A stretch of 64,000 bases of DNA from Rebecca billardiae RCC1528 (lineage: Eukaryota; Haptophyta): the NCBI GenBank assembly GCA_965240325.2, contig OZ251230.1, positions 434,001 through 498,000 of the forward strand, read 5' to 3'. The notes beneath the pieces were generated by a model that did not search any database, had not been told where the DNA came from, and saw only the letters and a program-made list of their open reading frames with translations. Position 1 is the first letter of the stretch. Each line of letters begins with the position of its first letter. The translations under genes and the position numbers were made by a program. Below, one piece after another: positions 44,392 to 56,545 of the stretch.

Positions 44392-45291
44392 TCAACGCTT
44401 GCGCTTCTTCGACGCGCGCGCGCCGTGCCCGCCGCCGCCAGCCGCCTCGCCGTCAGCCACACCAGGCGGAGGCGCGGGGCCGCTCACCCGCGCGAAGCAC
44501 AGGCGCTGCTGTTGCCCTTTCTTGATGGCGCTCTTCCCGCCTCCGCCCCGCGCCTCCGCGCGCCGGTAGTGGCAGTCTCCAGCCCCGCTCTCCGGCCTTG
44601 CGCTCCACTCGGCAAAGCCCTCGAGCTGAGCCGGACTGCTCACGCCCGTCTCCGCCATGAAGCGGCAGAAGAGGCCGCGCGCCTGCTTAGCGTACACCGT
44701 CGGGCCGGGGAACTCCACGTGCCACACACTCACGCCGAGCGCGTCGAGCCCCGGACCGACCGCCTGCCAGTACTCCTGCGAGGCCACGTTCACCACGAAT
44801 CGCTCTGGCTGCGGCAGCGCGCGCAGCCGCGCGTGCAGCTCCGACGCGATCCGGTCGCCCCAGAACGCGTACAGCGTGCCGCCGCGCGCGTTGGCCAGCT
44901 TGGTACCCATCTCCAGCCGGTACGGCTTGATCGCGTCGCGCGGCCGCAGGCAGCCGTACAGCCCGGAGAGCGTGACGATGTGCTCCTGCGCGTACGCCTG
45001 GCCCGCCGCGCCGAGCGTCGCGAAGCCGAGCGCGCGGTGCGCGGGCCCGTCGAAGGCGACGGCCGCGTTCATCTCGGGCTGCGCGTCGAACGCGGCGTAC
45101 CGCTTCGCGTTGAGCTCGGCGAGCGCATCGGAGATGCCCATCAGAGACTTGAGCTGCGCCTTGCTGAGCTTGGCAACGGTCTGTACCAGCTCGGCGCGCT
45201 CGGCGCAAAGCACGGGCTCCGAGCACGCGAACGGCGGCTCGCCGACAGACTCGTTGAACGTCTTCGCAGGCGAGAGCACGGCGAGCGGCAT
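44392..45291 (-). CDS. yaaA: YaaA family (UPF0246/DUF328) protein
   Basis: 299 aa, single exon. Family motifs: LSPAKTFNES near the N-terminus, VTLSGLYGCLRPRDAIKPYR followed by LEMGTKL, and VNVASQEYW. In bacteria YaaA limits free iron and DNA damage during peroxide stress and binds DNA; eukaryotic members occur in algae and plants. The body matches bacterial length (about 255 residues), and an extra low-complexity tail of about 50 residues ends ASKKRKR, which looks like a nuclear localisation signal. Nuclear placement is inference. Lies tail-to-head upstream of WDR48's 3' end on the same strand. Confidence 0.9.
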   Translation of the reverse strand: MPLAVLSPAKTFNESVGEPPFACSEPVLCAERAELVQTVAKLSKAQLKSLMGISDALAELNAKRYAAFDAQPEMNAAVAFDGPAHRALGFATLGAAGQAYAQEHIVTLSGLYGCLRPRDAIKPYRLEMGTKLANARGGTLYAFWGDRIASELHARLRALPQPERFVVNVASQEYWQAVGPGLDALGVSVWHVEFPGPTVYAKQARGLFCRFMAETGVSSPAQLEGFAEWSARPESGAGDCHYRRAEARGGGGKSAIKKGQQQRLCFARVSGPAPPPGVADGEAAGGGGHGARASKKRKR

Positions 45292-45761
45292 CGCGGCACC
45301 TTAAGGCACGACGCCTCCGCGGCCGTGCGACGCTGGGCGCGGGCCGTCGCGGGGTTTGCTCAGGCGCGCCGGTTGGTCACCCCCACCCGCTGCTGATTCG
45401 CCAGTCTGAATATCGAGAACGCACGGTGACTTATTCAAGACCAATGTTCATCATGTGTGGTCGGGTATCATGTCTGCCCATCTTAAGGGCTCAGACCCAC
45501 TGTCTCCGATGACAACTCGATCGTGCTCAGCGCCGGCACGGTGCACCTCGAGCTCTGTGAAGCCTTAGTAGTCACTCACGGCCCGAGCCGTCAGCGGCCG
45601 CGTGGGCGCGTGGCGTCCCGCGACCGCGCTGTCCGCTGCAGCCGGTCAGAGTCACCGCTGCCGGTCAGTATCCGGGTGTCGTAGGCACCACAGAGTCAGC
45701 CCCGTGACTCGGCAGGTGTGCGACGAGTCTCCGCGCTTGGGCACACGCCACGCCTGGGCGG
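45292..45761. other. intergenic, no gene seen
   Basis: Between the YaaA start and the WDR48 stop, both on the minus strand. It must hold the YaaA promoter. No site recognised. Confidence 0.5.
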
Positions 45762-48401
45762 TCAGGTGGCGGCGGCGCGTGCGACTCTCCTGTACACGAG
45801 CACCATGTCCTCTGCGCTGTTGCGCCACACGAGCGTGCGCGCGCTGAAGAGGTCCATGGAGGCGGGCAGCACGCGCTCGTTGCACAGGATCTCGATGTGC
45901 TCCTCCCACCGCACCTCCGACGCGGGCTTCGCGCCCTCGGGCGAGATGGGCGTGACGAGATTCTGCGCCACGTACCGGATCACCTGCCGCATGCGCAGGA
46001 TGCGCAGCGCCTCGAGGCGCGTCGAGCCGTCCACCAGCCCGCTCAGCGACTTGGCCGCGTCCGGCACCACGTAGAAAGGCACCTTTTGCTTCTCGCGCGA
46101 GTAGAAGCGGTGCGCGAGCAGGGCGTCGGAGACCCAGTTGGGCACCTGCGGCGCGGGGTGCGCGGCCGCGCGCGCGGCTCAGCCCGCCGCCGGCCGGCCG
46201 GTGCGCCGGCGGGGCGCGCGCGCGGCGCCGCGTGCGCAGCGCACCCTGTGCTCTGCGAGCGCGCGCGTGCCCTCCACGCTCGTGCGCAGCACCACGCGCC
46301 CGCCCTCGGTGATGGCGACGCTCACCGACTGCGCGCGCATCGCGCGCGCGCACCGCGCGCGCGTGAGCGCCACGGCGCAGCGCGGGCGGCGCGCGCGGCG
46401 CGGTGTGGCGCGCCGCCGCGCGTGCCTGCGGCGCTGCCTCGAGCTTGACGAGGGGCAGCGGCGCGCGCGGCTTGGCTGCACCGCGCCCGTTGGCGCGGCC
46501 GCTGCCGTGCGGCTGCTGCCGCTGCTGCACCCACGGGCCGAAGACGTTCATCAGCGCGTTCCACCCCAGGTTGATCGTCGCGTCATCCGCCACGTCGGGC
46601 CCACTCAGCCCGACGTCGTCCGCGTACAGCTGCGGCGCCCGAGGCGCGGCCGAGAGCGGCGGCGGGCGGCGAGCGCGACGCGCGCGCGGACGGTGGCGCG
46701 TGAGCGGTGCGCGCAGCGGGGCGCCGACGCGGTGCGCGTGCGGGCGCGCACCAGCCCCGCGAAGGCGCTCTTCTCGTCCAGGCACACGGTGAGGTCCCCC
46801 GAGCGCGTGTCCACCGAGAACCAGGAGGGCACCGCGCGCTCGAGGGCCAGCTCCTTCTCAGCGGCGGCCATGCTCGTGCCGTCCGCAAACGTGCGCACCA
46901 CTGCGCACGGGCGCGAGGGCGGCGCGCGCGCCGACGTGGCGGGTGCGTGAGCGGACGGGCGGCGTGGGGTGCTGCGGGCCGGGCGCGGCGCGGGCGGGCG
47001 GGTGGGGCCGCGCAGCCGCGCAGCGCTCCCCGCGCCTCCTCGCGCACACGGCCCCGGCACGCACGCACGCACGCGCGCGCGCGCGCGCGCTCTCTCACCG
47101 CTGCCGCGCAGCACGTCCCAGACGACCACGCGGCCCGCGGTGTCGCACGTGAGCACGCGCCACTTGTCCGCGAGGACGCGCGAGGAGTGGATGGCGGGCG
47201 CGCCCTCGATCAGCCCGACGGCGTCGCGCTCGAGCGTCGGCGGCGGCCGCGCCGCCGGCTCGTCCGCGCCCCCCCCACCGCCCCCCTCGTCCGCGCCGAC
47301 CGCGGCCGCGTGCGCGCCGCCCTGCTGCAGCGCTGCGCCCACGCCGTCGAGCGACCAGCAGCGCACGTCGCACTGCGTGGTGGCGGCCCAGAGGTGGTTG
47401 CCGCCGGCGCTCGCGGCGAGGCGGACGACGGGCGCGGCCTCGTGCGCGACGCGCACCGACTGCAGCGTCGAGAGCGACGTCGCCACGATCGACCCGTCGC
47501 GCCCGCCCGAGTAGAGCACCCTCCAGTGCGCGTCCACGTCGAGCGCCCACGCCGCGTCGCGGTGCATGCGCACCGTGTGCACGCACCGCTGCGAGCCGAC
47601 GTCCCACACGCGCACGGTGCGGTCGGACGAGGCGGAGACGGCGAGCTTGCCGTCCGCGTCGAGCAGCAGCGCGCGCACCACGTCCGTGTGCCCCGACAGC
47701 TTGGCGTGCTTCCGCCCGACGCGCGCGTCCCACAGCCGGATCTCGGGCTCGACCGAGCCGGACGCGACGAGCGTGCCCGCCGAGTTCATCGCGAGGCAGT
47801 ACACGGAGTCGCGGTGGCCGGCGAGGACGGTGGGGCCGTCGCGGACCTGCCCGTCCGTGCTGAACTCGACGCCGCCGCCCGACGCGCCGCCCGACGCGGC
47901 GAAGTGGCCGAGCGCATCCATCTTGAACAGGTGGATCATCTTGTCGAGCGACGCCGACGCGAGCACGCCGCTCGCGGGCGCGTAGGCGAGCGCCTTGACG
48001 TAGTCGGTGTGCGTGCTCACGGTGGCGCGCGGCTCGGGCGTGCCCGGCTCGTCGAGCGGCCACAGCTTGAGCGTGTGGTCGGACGACGCGCTCACGAGCA
48101 GCCCGTGCGAGCTCGCGACGACCACGTCCGTCACCCAGTCAGAGTGGTCGGCGTACGTGGCGACGAGCGGGAGCTTGCGCGCCGGACGGCGCGCGGAGAA
48201 GCCGCCGCTCGACTCGAGCGCCGAGACGTCCCACCGCCGCACGCGCGCGTCGCGCCCCGCGGTGAACAGGCTCACGCCGCCCGCCCACGACGACTGCGGC
48301 GACGCGTTCCGCGCGAGCGCGAGCGAGTTCACGCCAAACTTGTGGCGGTCGCCCTCGCCCGGCAGCGCGAAGGTGTACGCGATGCCGACCTTGGGCTGCA
48401 T
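45762..48401 (-). CDS. WDR48: WDR48/UAF1 deubiquitinase activator
   Basis: Five exons: 48401-47099, 46900-46752, 46629-46426, 46328-46245 and 46145-45762; 707 aa. Exon 1 holds the WD40 propeller (FTAGRDARVRRWDVS, HSDWVTDVVV, SASSDHTLKLW, SGHTDVVRALLLDADGKLAV) and ends at RVLTCDTAGRVVVWDVL. Exon 2 gives VPSWFSVDTRSGDLTVCLDE and exons 3-5 the C-terminal UAF1 region (GGRVVLR, VPNWVSDALLAHRFYS, KVPFYVVP). This is the order of human WDR48, which binds and activates USP1, USP12 and USP46. Introns are 198, 122, 97 and 99 bases. The third has a GC donor (CAG/GCACGC); the only GT alternative in frame would leave a 25-base intron. Divergent from the myosin gene. Confidence 0.9.
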
Positions 48402-48934
48402 GGCGCACGCGCTCGGCGCGCGCCGCCGTCGTGGGCCGCGTGCGCGCGGCGCGGCGCCGCCGTGCCCTTGCTTCCGCGCCGCTGGGCAGCGCGGGCGGGG
48501 CCCTTGTTCCTCAGCAGCGCTGCCTTCGCGCCGCCGCTCTCAGGTTGCTCAGCAAGGCCGGCTCTGGACGAGTCCGGGAGACAAGCGCTCACGCCAGGAC
48601 CTTAGTAATAATAGCTGACGCGCGCCGTAACTGCTCCTCGGTGACTACGGTGAGTGACGAGGTTGCTCATATGTCTGTCATGCAGACCTGTGTCCGCAAA
48701 TAGAGCTGCGGAATTGCGTTGTCAAGTTCCTGGACAGTTGGCGCGCCCTCCACATACAATAATGTACCCGCACAAGGAAGAACTCGGCCGCGTCCTGCTT
48801 CTGGGATCCGGACAGCGAGACCCTTTGACTTGGAACTCGAGTTGCCGACCGCCACCGGAGCCATCGACCACTGCTGCCACTGCAAGCGGCATTGCGGCAG
48901 GGCTGGTGGCGCGCCCACTCGTGGGCGAGTCGTC
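48402..48934. promoter_or_regulatory. shared upstream region of WDR48 and myosin
   Basis: 533 bases between the two divergent start codons, lower in GC than the genes. No specific site recognised. Confidence 0.4.
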
Positions 48935-51900
48935 ATGGCGGAGGCGGAGGTGCTCACCGACCCGAGCAAGGCCGATGAGGACTGCGAAGACATGGTGAAC
49001 CTGCACACGCTCACTCCCGAGACCATCCTCAGGAACCTGCACGTGCGCTTCGACCGCACCAAGCCGTACACGTACGTGGGCCGCATCGTGATCTCCACCA
49101 ACCCATTTGAGTGGATCGACGGGCTGTACTCGCACGAGACGATCAGCGCGTTCTCGCGCGTGCCGGATGTGTTCGCAGACCTGCACCCGCACGTCTACGC
49201 CGTCGCGCGCGACGCTCTCGACAAGCTCACTGACCTGCAGGTGCGTGCGAGTGTGGCCGCGCGATCGAGCGCGCGGCAGGCGCGGTGGTGCACGCGGCGC
49301 GGGGGAGCGCGGGTGACGTCGGAGCCCGCGGCCACGCCGTGCGCGTGCAGCACGCACGCTCGCGATGCTCTCCCGCCGTCGCGCTCACCCACCGTCGCGC
49401 GTGCGTGCCCCCCACCCCCGCCCCCCATCCCTCCCCCGCCGGCTCGCTCGGCGCTGCCCGCTGCGGCGCACCTCTGCTCGCGCAATGGCCGCCGCTTCCG
49501 CCGCCTCCGCCGCCGCCGCCGCCGCCTCTCGCGCGCAGGAGTCGCAATCGATCCTGATCTCCGGCGAGTCGGGCGCGGGCAAGACGGAGAACACCAAGAT
49601 CTGCATGTCGTACCTCGCGCACGTCGACGACGGGCTCAGCTCGAGCGCGGCCGTGCACGAGGTGACGAGCCGCGTGCTGCAGACCAACCCGCTGCTCGAG
49701 GCGTTCGGCAACGCGTCCACCACGCGCAACGACAACTCGTCGCGCTTCGGCAAGTTCATCAAGCTGCAGTACAACGTGCACGGCAAGCAGGTCGGCGCGC
49801 ACATCGACACGTACCTGCTCGAGCGCTCGCGCGTCGTGCGGCAGAACGCCAAGGAGCGCAACTTCCACGTGTTCCACGCGCTGACCGGCGGCTGCTCGGA
49901 CGAGGAGCGCGCGTCGCTCGACGTGCACGAGGCAGGCGCGTACTACTACCTCGGCCGGCGCCCCGCGTCGGAGATGCAGCTCAAGCCGTCGTCCGAGTTT
50001 GCCGACGACGCGGTGGTGTGGCGGCGCACGCAGCAGGCGCTCGACGGCCTCGGCTTCACCGACTCGGACGCCGCCGAGGTGGCGGGCGCGCTCGCGGGCG
50101 TGCTCGCGCTCGGCGAGCTCTCGTTCGTGGGCGAGGAGTCGGCCGACGGCACGACGTCCTCGCCGTCCGACCCGGAGGTGGTGGCGCGCGCGGCGCTGCG
50201 GCTCGCGGTCGAGCCATCCGACCTCGCGTCCAAGATGTGCACGCGCTACGTCGCCGCGCCCGACGGCTGGTTCACCGTGCTGCTGACGGTCGAGCAGTGC
50301 TGCAACGCGCGCGACGCGCTCGCCAAGGCGCTGTACGGCCGCCTCTTCGACTGGCTGGTCGCGCGCGCGAACGAGACGATCAAGCCCGAGCCGGGCGCGG
50401 CGACGGCGTTCATTGGCATCCTCGACATCTTTGGCTTCGAGTCGTTCACGCACAACTCGTTCGAGCAGCTGTGCATCAACTACGCGAACGAGCGGCTGCA
50501 GGCGCAGTTCAACGCGTACGTGTTCGCGCAGCAGCAGCAGGAGTACGAGGCGGAGGGCGTGCCGTGGCAGCGCGTCGAGTTCTCGGACAACGCGGCGGTC
50601 CTCTCTCTGATCGAGGACAAGCGGTGCGGCATGCTCACGCTGCTCGACGAGGAGTGCATGCTCGGCCAGGGCACGATCGGCGGCTTCTTCACCAAGCTGA
50701 AGAGCGCGCAGGGCAAGTCCGCGCACTTCTCGATCCCCAAGATCGCGCGCGACACGCTCGCCTTCACCATCGAGCACTACGCCGGCCCGGTGACGTACGA
50801 CCTGGAGCACTTCCTCGAGAAGAACAACGACACGCTGCACCCAGACCTCGTGCAGCTCATGCAGAGCTCCTCCAAGCCGCTGCTCAACGGCTTCTTCGAC
50901 ACGGCGCCCGCGGGCGGCCAGGGCGGCGGCGGGCGCGCGCGCGGCGCGCGCAAGAAGCCCGAGACCGTCTCCTCGCGCTTCCGCGCGCAGCTGCTCGGGC
51001 TGACCGAGGAGATCGCGTCGACGGGCATTCACTACGTGCGCTGCATCAAGCCCAACGCCACCGCGTCCGCCGTCGACTTCGACTCGGAGATGGTCGCCAA
51101 CCAGCTGCGGTACGCGGGCGTGCTCGAGGCGATCCGCATCTCGCGCGCGGCGTACCCGCACCGCATGCCGCACGCGCGCTTCGTCAACGCCTTCGCCTCG
51201 CTGTACCAGATCGAGCACGGCGGGCCGCGGAAGCGCGCGCTCGGCGGGCGGCGGCCGGGCGAGCGGCCGGGCGACGACCGCGACGCCGGCACGCGCGGCG
51301 CCGCCGCGCACGAGGAGCACGACCGCTCGACCTCGCTGCTGATGCTCGAGGGGCTGCTGCCGGGCGAGGGCAAGGGCGAGGGCTACTGGCACGCGCGCAC
51401 CAAGGTCTTCTTCAGGCCGCGCGTGCACGAGCGGCTGACGCTGCGGCTGAAGACGGCCCTCGGCGCGAGCGTGCTCGTGCTGCAGACGGCGCGCCGGCGG
51501 CAGGTCGCGCGCACGCGCTTCCTCGCCACCAAGCGGTTCGCGCTCGCCGCGCAGGCGCTCGCGCGCGGGCACATGGCGCGCCGCGCGTACTCGCAGCAGC
51601 GCTGCGCGCGCGCCGTGCAGGCGGCGGTGCGGATGCACCTGCTGCGCACGCGCTTCGTCGCGATGCGCCGCGCGGCGGTGCGCGTGCAGAAGCACGCGCG
51701 CGCGCGGCGCGCGCGCGTGCGCTGCAAGACCATTGTCGTCGACCGCGCGGTCGCGCGGATGGCGGCGTCGTGGCGCGCGTGCACGCAGCGCCGCCACTTC
51801 ATGCGGCTCCGCGCCGCGACCATCAAGCTGCAGGGCGCGCTGCGCACGCTGCGCGCCGTCAAGCGGTACCGCCGCCGGCTGCAGGAGGCCAAGGCGCGCG

Positions 51901-53935
51901 GCATGTTTGAATTCCAGCTCTCCAAGCTGCGCGAGCGGCTCGGCTCGGAGGAGCAGTCGCGCTCCGACCTCGAGGCGAAGAACCAGGAGCTGCAGACGGA
52001 GGTGGAGCGCTCAAAGGAGGTGCGCCAGGCGCTCGACGCGCAGGCGGACCAGCTGCACGAGCTGGGCGAGCAGCTGCGCCAGGCGAACGAGCGGATCTCG
52101 AAGCAGGAGGAGGCGCACGCGCGCGAGAAGCGCGAGCACGAGCAAAGCATTGTCAAGCTGCGCATGGAGCGCGACGCGGCGAAGAAGGCGGCGGTGGGGC
52201 ACCTGCGCGAGGAGCGGCTCGACAAGATGAAGGAGGAGCAGCGCCGCATCTTCCTCAACCACGAGGCGGAGGTGAAGGAGCTGCGCGCGCAGCTCGCGCA
52301 GGCGCGGCGCGAGCTGCGCGCCGTGCAGAAGGAGCGGGACGAGCTCTTCACGCAGGACCGCGTCAAGACGTGCCAGCTCGAGGACCTGCGCGCCGAGATG
52401 AAGGAGCAGATGCAGTACCAGGGCGCGGCGGGCGCGCTGCGCGGCCGCGGCCGCTCGGGCGGCGCGCGCGGCGTCCTCTCGCCCGAGTACGAGGCGGCGT
52501 CGCGCCGGCGCTCGGGCGCGTCCGGCGTGGGCACCTACCAGGCGGGCCGGCGCTCGGGCGGCGCGCGCCGCTTCAAGCACCTCACCGAGATGCGCATCTC
52601 GGAGGAGTGCGTCAACTCGGTGGCGATCACGCCGGACAAGTCGCGCATCGTCACCGCCTCGGACGACATGCGCGTGCGCGTGTGGGACATCACCACCGGG
52701 CTGTGCGAGCACTCGTGGGAGTACGAGAGCACGCCGCGCGCGCTCGCGTGCGACCAGACGCACGTGTACGCGGGCTTTGGCGACGCGACCATCGTCAAGT
52801 TCGACGTGCAGACGTGGGAGGCGAACACGTTCCCGTCGGGGCACTCGTTCACCGTGTACGTGCTCATGTTCGCCAAGGGCGCGCCGCCGCAGGGCGAGCG
52901 GCGCGCCACGCCGATGGTGAGCGGCGCGGGCGACGGCGAGCTGCGCGTGTTTGACGCGGGCGCGTCCAAGTGTCTGCACGCGCTCAAGGGCCACTCCGCC
53001 GCGGTCAAGGCGCTCGCCGTGGTCAACGGTGCGCGCGCGCGCGGCGGCGGCGACGCGCGGCCGCATCCGCGCGCGCGCGCGCGCGCACGCGCTGACACGC
53101 GCCGACACGCGCCGACACGCGCCCGCGCCGCCCGCGCAGGCCCGCCGCTCCCGGCGGCGGTGATGCTGAGCGGCGGCGACGACGGCGAGGTGCGCGTGTG
53201 GGACATGAGCTCGTGGGCGTGTCTGCACGTGGTGGGCGGGCGCGGCTCGGGCATCAACTCCATCGTCTCGCTGGGCGCGGCGACGGCGACGGACGCCAAG
53301 CCCGCGTGCGTGCGCGTGGCGTGCGCCTCCGACGACGGCCACATCTACACGCTCGAGTACGCCAAGGAGCCCGGCTGGTGCGCGCGCGCCAACCAAAGCG
53401 CGCCAACGGGCGGCAGGGCGCGCGGCGTGGGCTGCGCGCGCAGCCGGCCGCGCCGCGCGCGCCGAGCTCACGCGCGCCCTGCCGCCCGCGGCTGCGCGCG
53501 CGCGCGCCCGCCCTGCCGCCCGCGGCTGCGCGCGCGCGCGCCCGCCCCTCCCCCTTGCCCCCGCGCAGGGCCGAGTCTGCGGCCGTCTCGGCGCACAAGG
53601 ACGTGGTGTGGGCCCTCGGCTCGATTGCCGGACACATTGTCTCCGCGTCGGAGGACAAGGCACGGCGCGCACGCGCGGCGCGCCCCTCGCGCGGCGCGCA
53701 TGCCGCTGAGCCACCGCCCCTCGCCCCCCACGTGGCGCCGCTGCCGTGCCGCGCGCGCGCGCACCCACGCCTTGGGCAGATGATCAAGGTGTGGCCCGCG
53801 CAGTCGGAGCCGCCGTGGGAGTGCATGGAGACGCTCTCGGGGCACGGCGACGCGGTGTGCTGCCTGGCGGTCACGCAGAACCACGTCTTCTCCGCGTCGG
53901 CCGACGGCATGCTGCACATGTGGAAGCTGGTCTAG
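48935..53935 (+). CDS. myosin with C-terminal WD40 domain
   Basis: Five exons: 48935-49240, 49539-53028, 53140-53377, 53569-53659 and 53780-53935; about 1,426 aa. The motor begins near residue 20 without an SH3-like domain; P-loop GESGAGKT at 111-118, switch NDNSSRFGKF, relay DIFGFESFTHNSFEQ. A neck of IQ-like helices (about 740-890) leads to a coiled coil (about 890-1067). The tail is a WD40 propeller: NSVAITPDKSRIVTASDD, VSGAGDGELRVFD, MLSGGDDGEVRVWDMSS, GHIVSASEDK/MIKVW, FSASADGMLHMWKLV. Exon 2 covers motor through the first WD repeats without interruption, so the fusion is real. The last intron has a GC donor (AAG/GCACGG) fixed by the SEDK/MIKVW junction. Apicomplexan MyoF also ends in WD40 repeats. 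Likely an actin-based cargo motor. Confidence 0.92.
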
Positions 53936-55547
<1,612 letters not shown>

Positions 55548-56363
55548 TCAGGCGCCGCCCGACGCGCGCTGCTGCTGCGAGAGCCCGAGCGCGTTGGCAA
55601 ACAGCGGGTGGGCGTGCGCCTGCCCGAGCTGCCGCAGCTGCCACAGCTGGTGCGTCTGCCAGAGGAGCCACAGCGCGACGAAGCAGGTGAGCGCGGCGCT
55701 CGCGTGACCCGTGACCACGCCGTATATCCCGTACGCGCCGAGCGCGAGGCAGATCGGCACCGAGACGAACACGACGACGCGCGCCGCGTCCGCAGCCGCC
55801 ATCCCGCGCAGCAGCAGCGCGTCGGCGAGGATGCGGCCGCCGTCGAGCGGGTAGCACGGCAGGCAGAGGTTGAAGACGAGCATGGCGAAGTTGAGCATCG
55901 CGGACGAGTAGAACACCACCGCCGCGAAGTTGTCGAAGCCCGCGTCGGGGTCGATCGAGCCGCGGTTGCTCGCGGCGAGCAGCGCGAGCAGCAGCAGGAT
56001 CTGCGGCACGTGCGACGCCGGGCCTGCGGCGGCAATCTGCATGTCCGCGCACGCGGAAGGGGAGCGGCCGATGAAGGCGAGGCCACCGAGTGGCCAGAGC
56101 AGGATCTCCTCGACGTGCGTGCCCACCGCGCGCGCCGCCCAGCAGTGCCACAGCTCGTGGAAGAGCACCGTGCCCCACAGGATCGGCCCGTGCACGAGGA
56201 TCGTATGGGCCGTCACGTAGAAGCTGGCCAAGTGCAGCGTGGAGAAGGCGCTGAGGGCGGTGTACACGGGTAGCCACGTGTGCACGCGCACGCGGATGCC
56301 CGTAATTGAGCCCACGGAGAAGGAGTTGCCCAGGAAGCCGGCCTGGGAGGGGCGCTCTGCCAT
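55548..56363 (-). CDS. site-2-protease-like M50 metalloprotease
   Basis: 271 aa, single exon starting MAERPSQAGFLGNSF; the frame is open further upstream but this Met best fits the start of the conserved part. It is mostly membrane-embedded. The zinc-binding HExxH is FHELWHCW (His 69 and 73, Glu 70) inside a helix, and the third ligand lies in NLCLPCYPLDGGRIL (Asp about 174), the NxxPxxxLDGG motif of the family. The short form without PDZ domain is like bacterial SpoIVFB/Rip-type or plastid EGY relatives. It would cut substrates inside the membrane; substrate and compartment are unknown. Divergent from 56546. Confidence 0.9.
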   Translation of the reverse strand: MAERPSQAGFLGNSFSVGSITGIRVRVHTWLPVYTALSAFSTLHLASFYVTAHTILVHGPILWGTVLFHELWHCWAARAVGTHVEEILLWPLGGLAFIGRSPSACADMQIAAAGPASHVPQILLLLALLAASNRGSIDPDAGFDNFAAVVFYSSAMLNFAMLVFNLCLPCYPLDGGRILADALLLRGMAAADAARVVVFVSVPICLALGAYGIYGVVTGHASAALTCFVALWLLWQTHQLWQLRQLGQAHAHPLFANALGLSQQQRASGGA

Positions 56364-56545
56364 GGCCGTCTGCCTGTCTCGCTGGGAAATCCGGACCTGA
56401 CAACTTGGGAGCCGCGCAGGACTGCACGCACTGACTTGCACGGCGAGTTGAGTTCCTTCGAGCTGCTGAAAGCAGCCTGGGTTTGCACGCTGACCGGCGC
56501 CAACAGCCCAGTGGACACCGCCGCCGCGGCGGCTCCGCCGGCGCG

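Noticed and set aside
46329-46353. 25-base GT-AG intron in WDR48
   Set aside because: It keeps frame but is far shorter than any other intron here (89-347); the 97-base GC-AG intron fits better.
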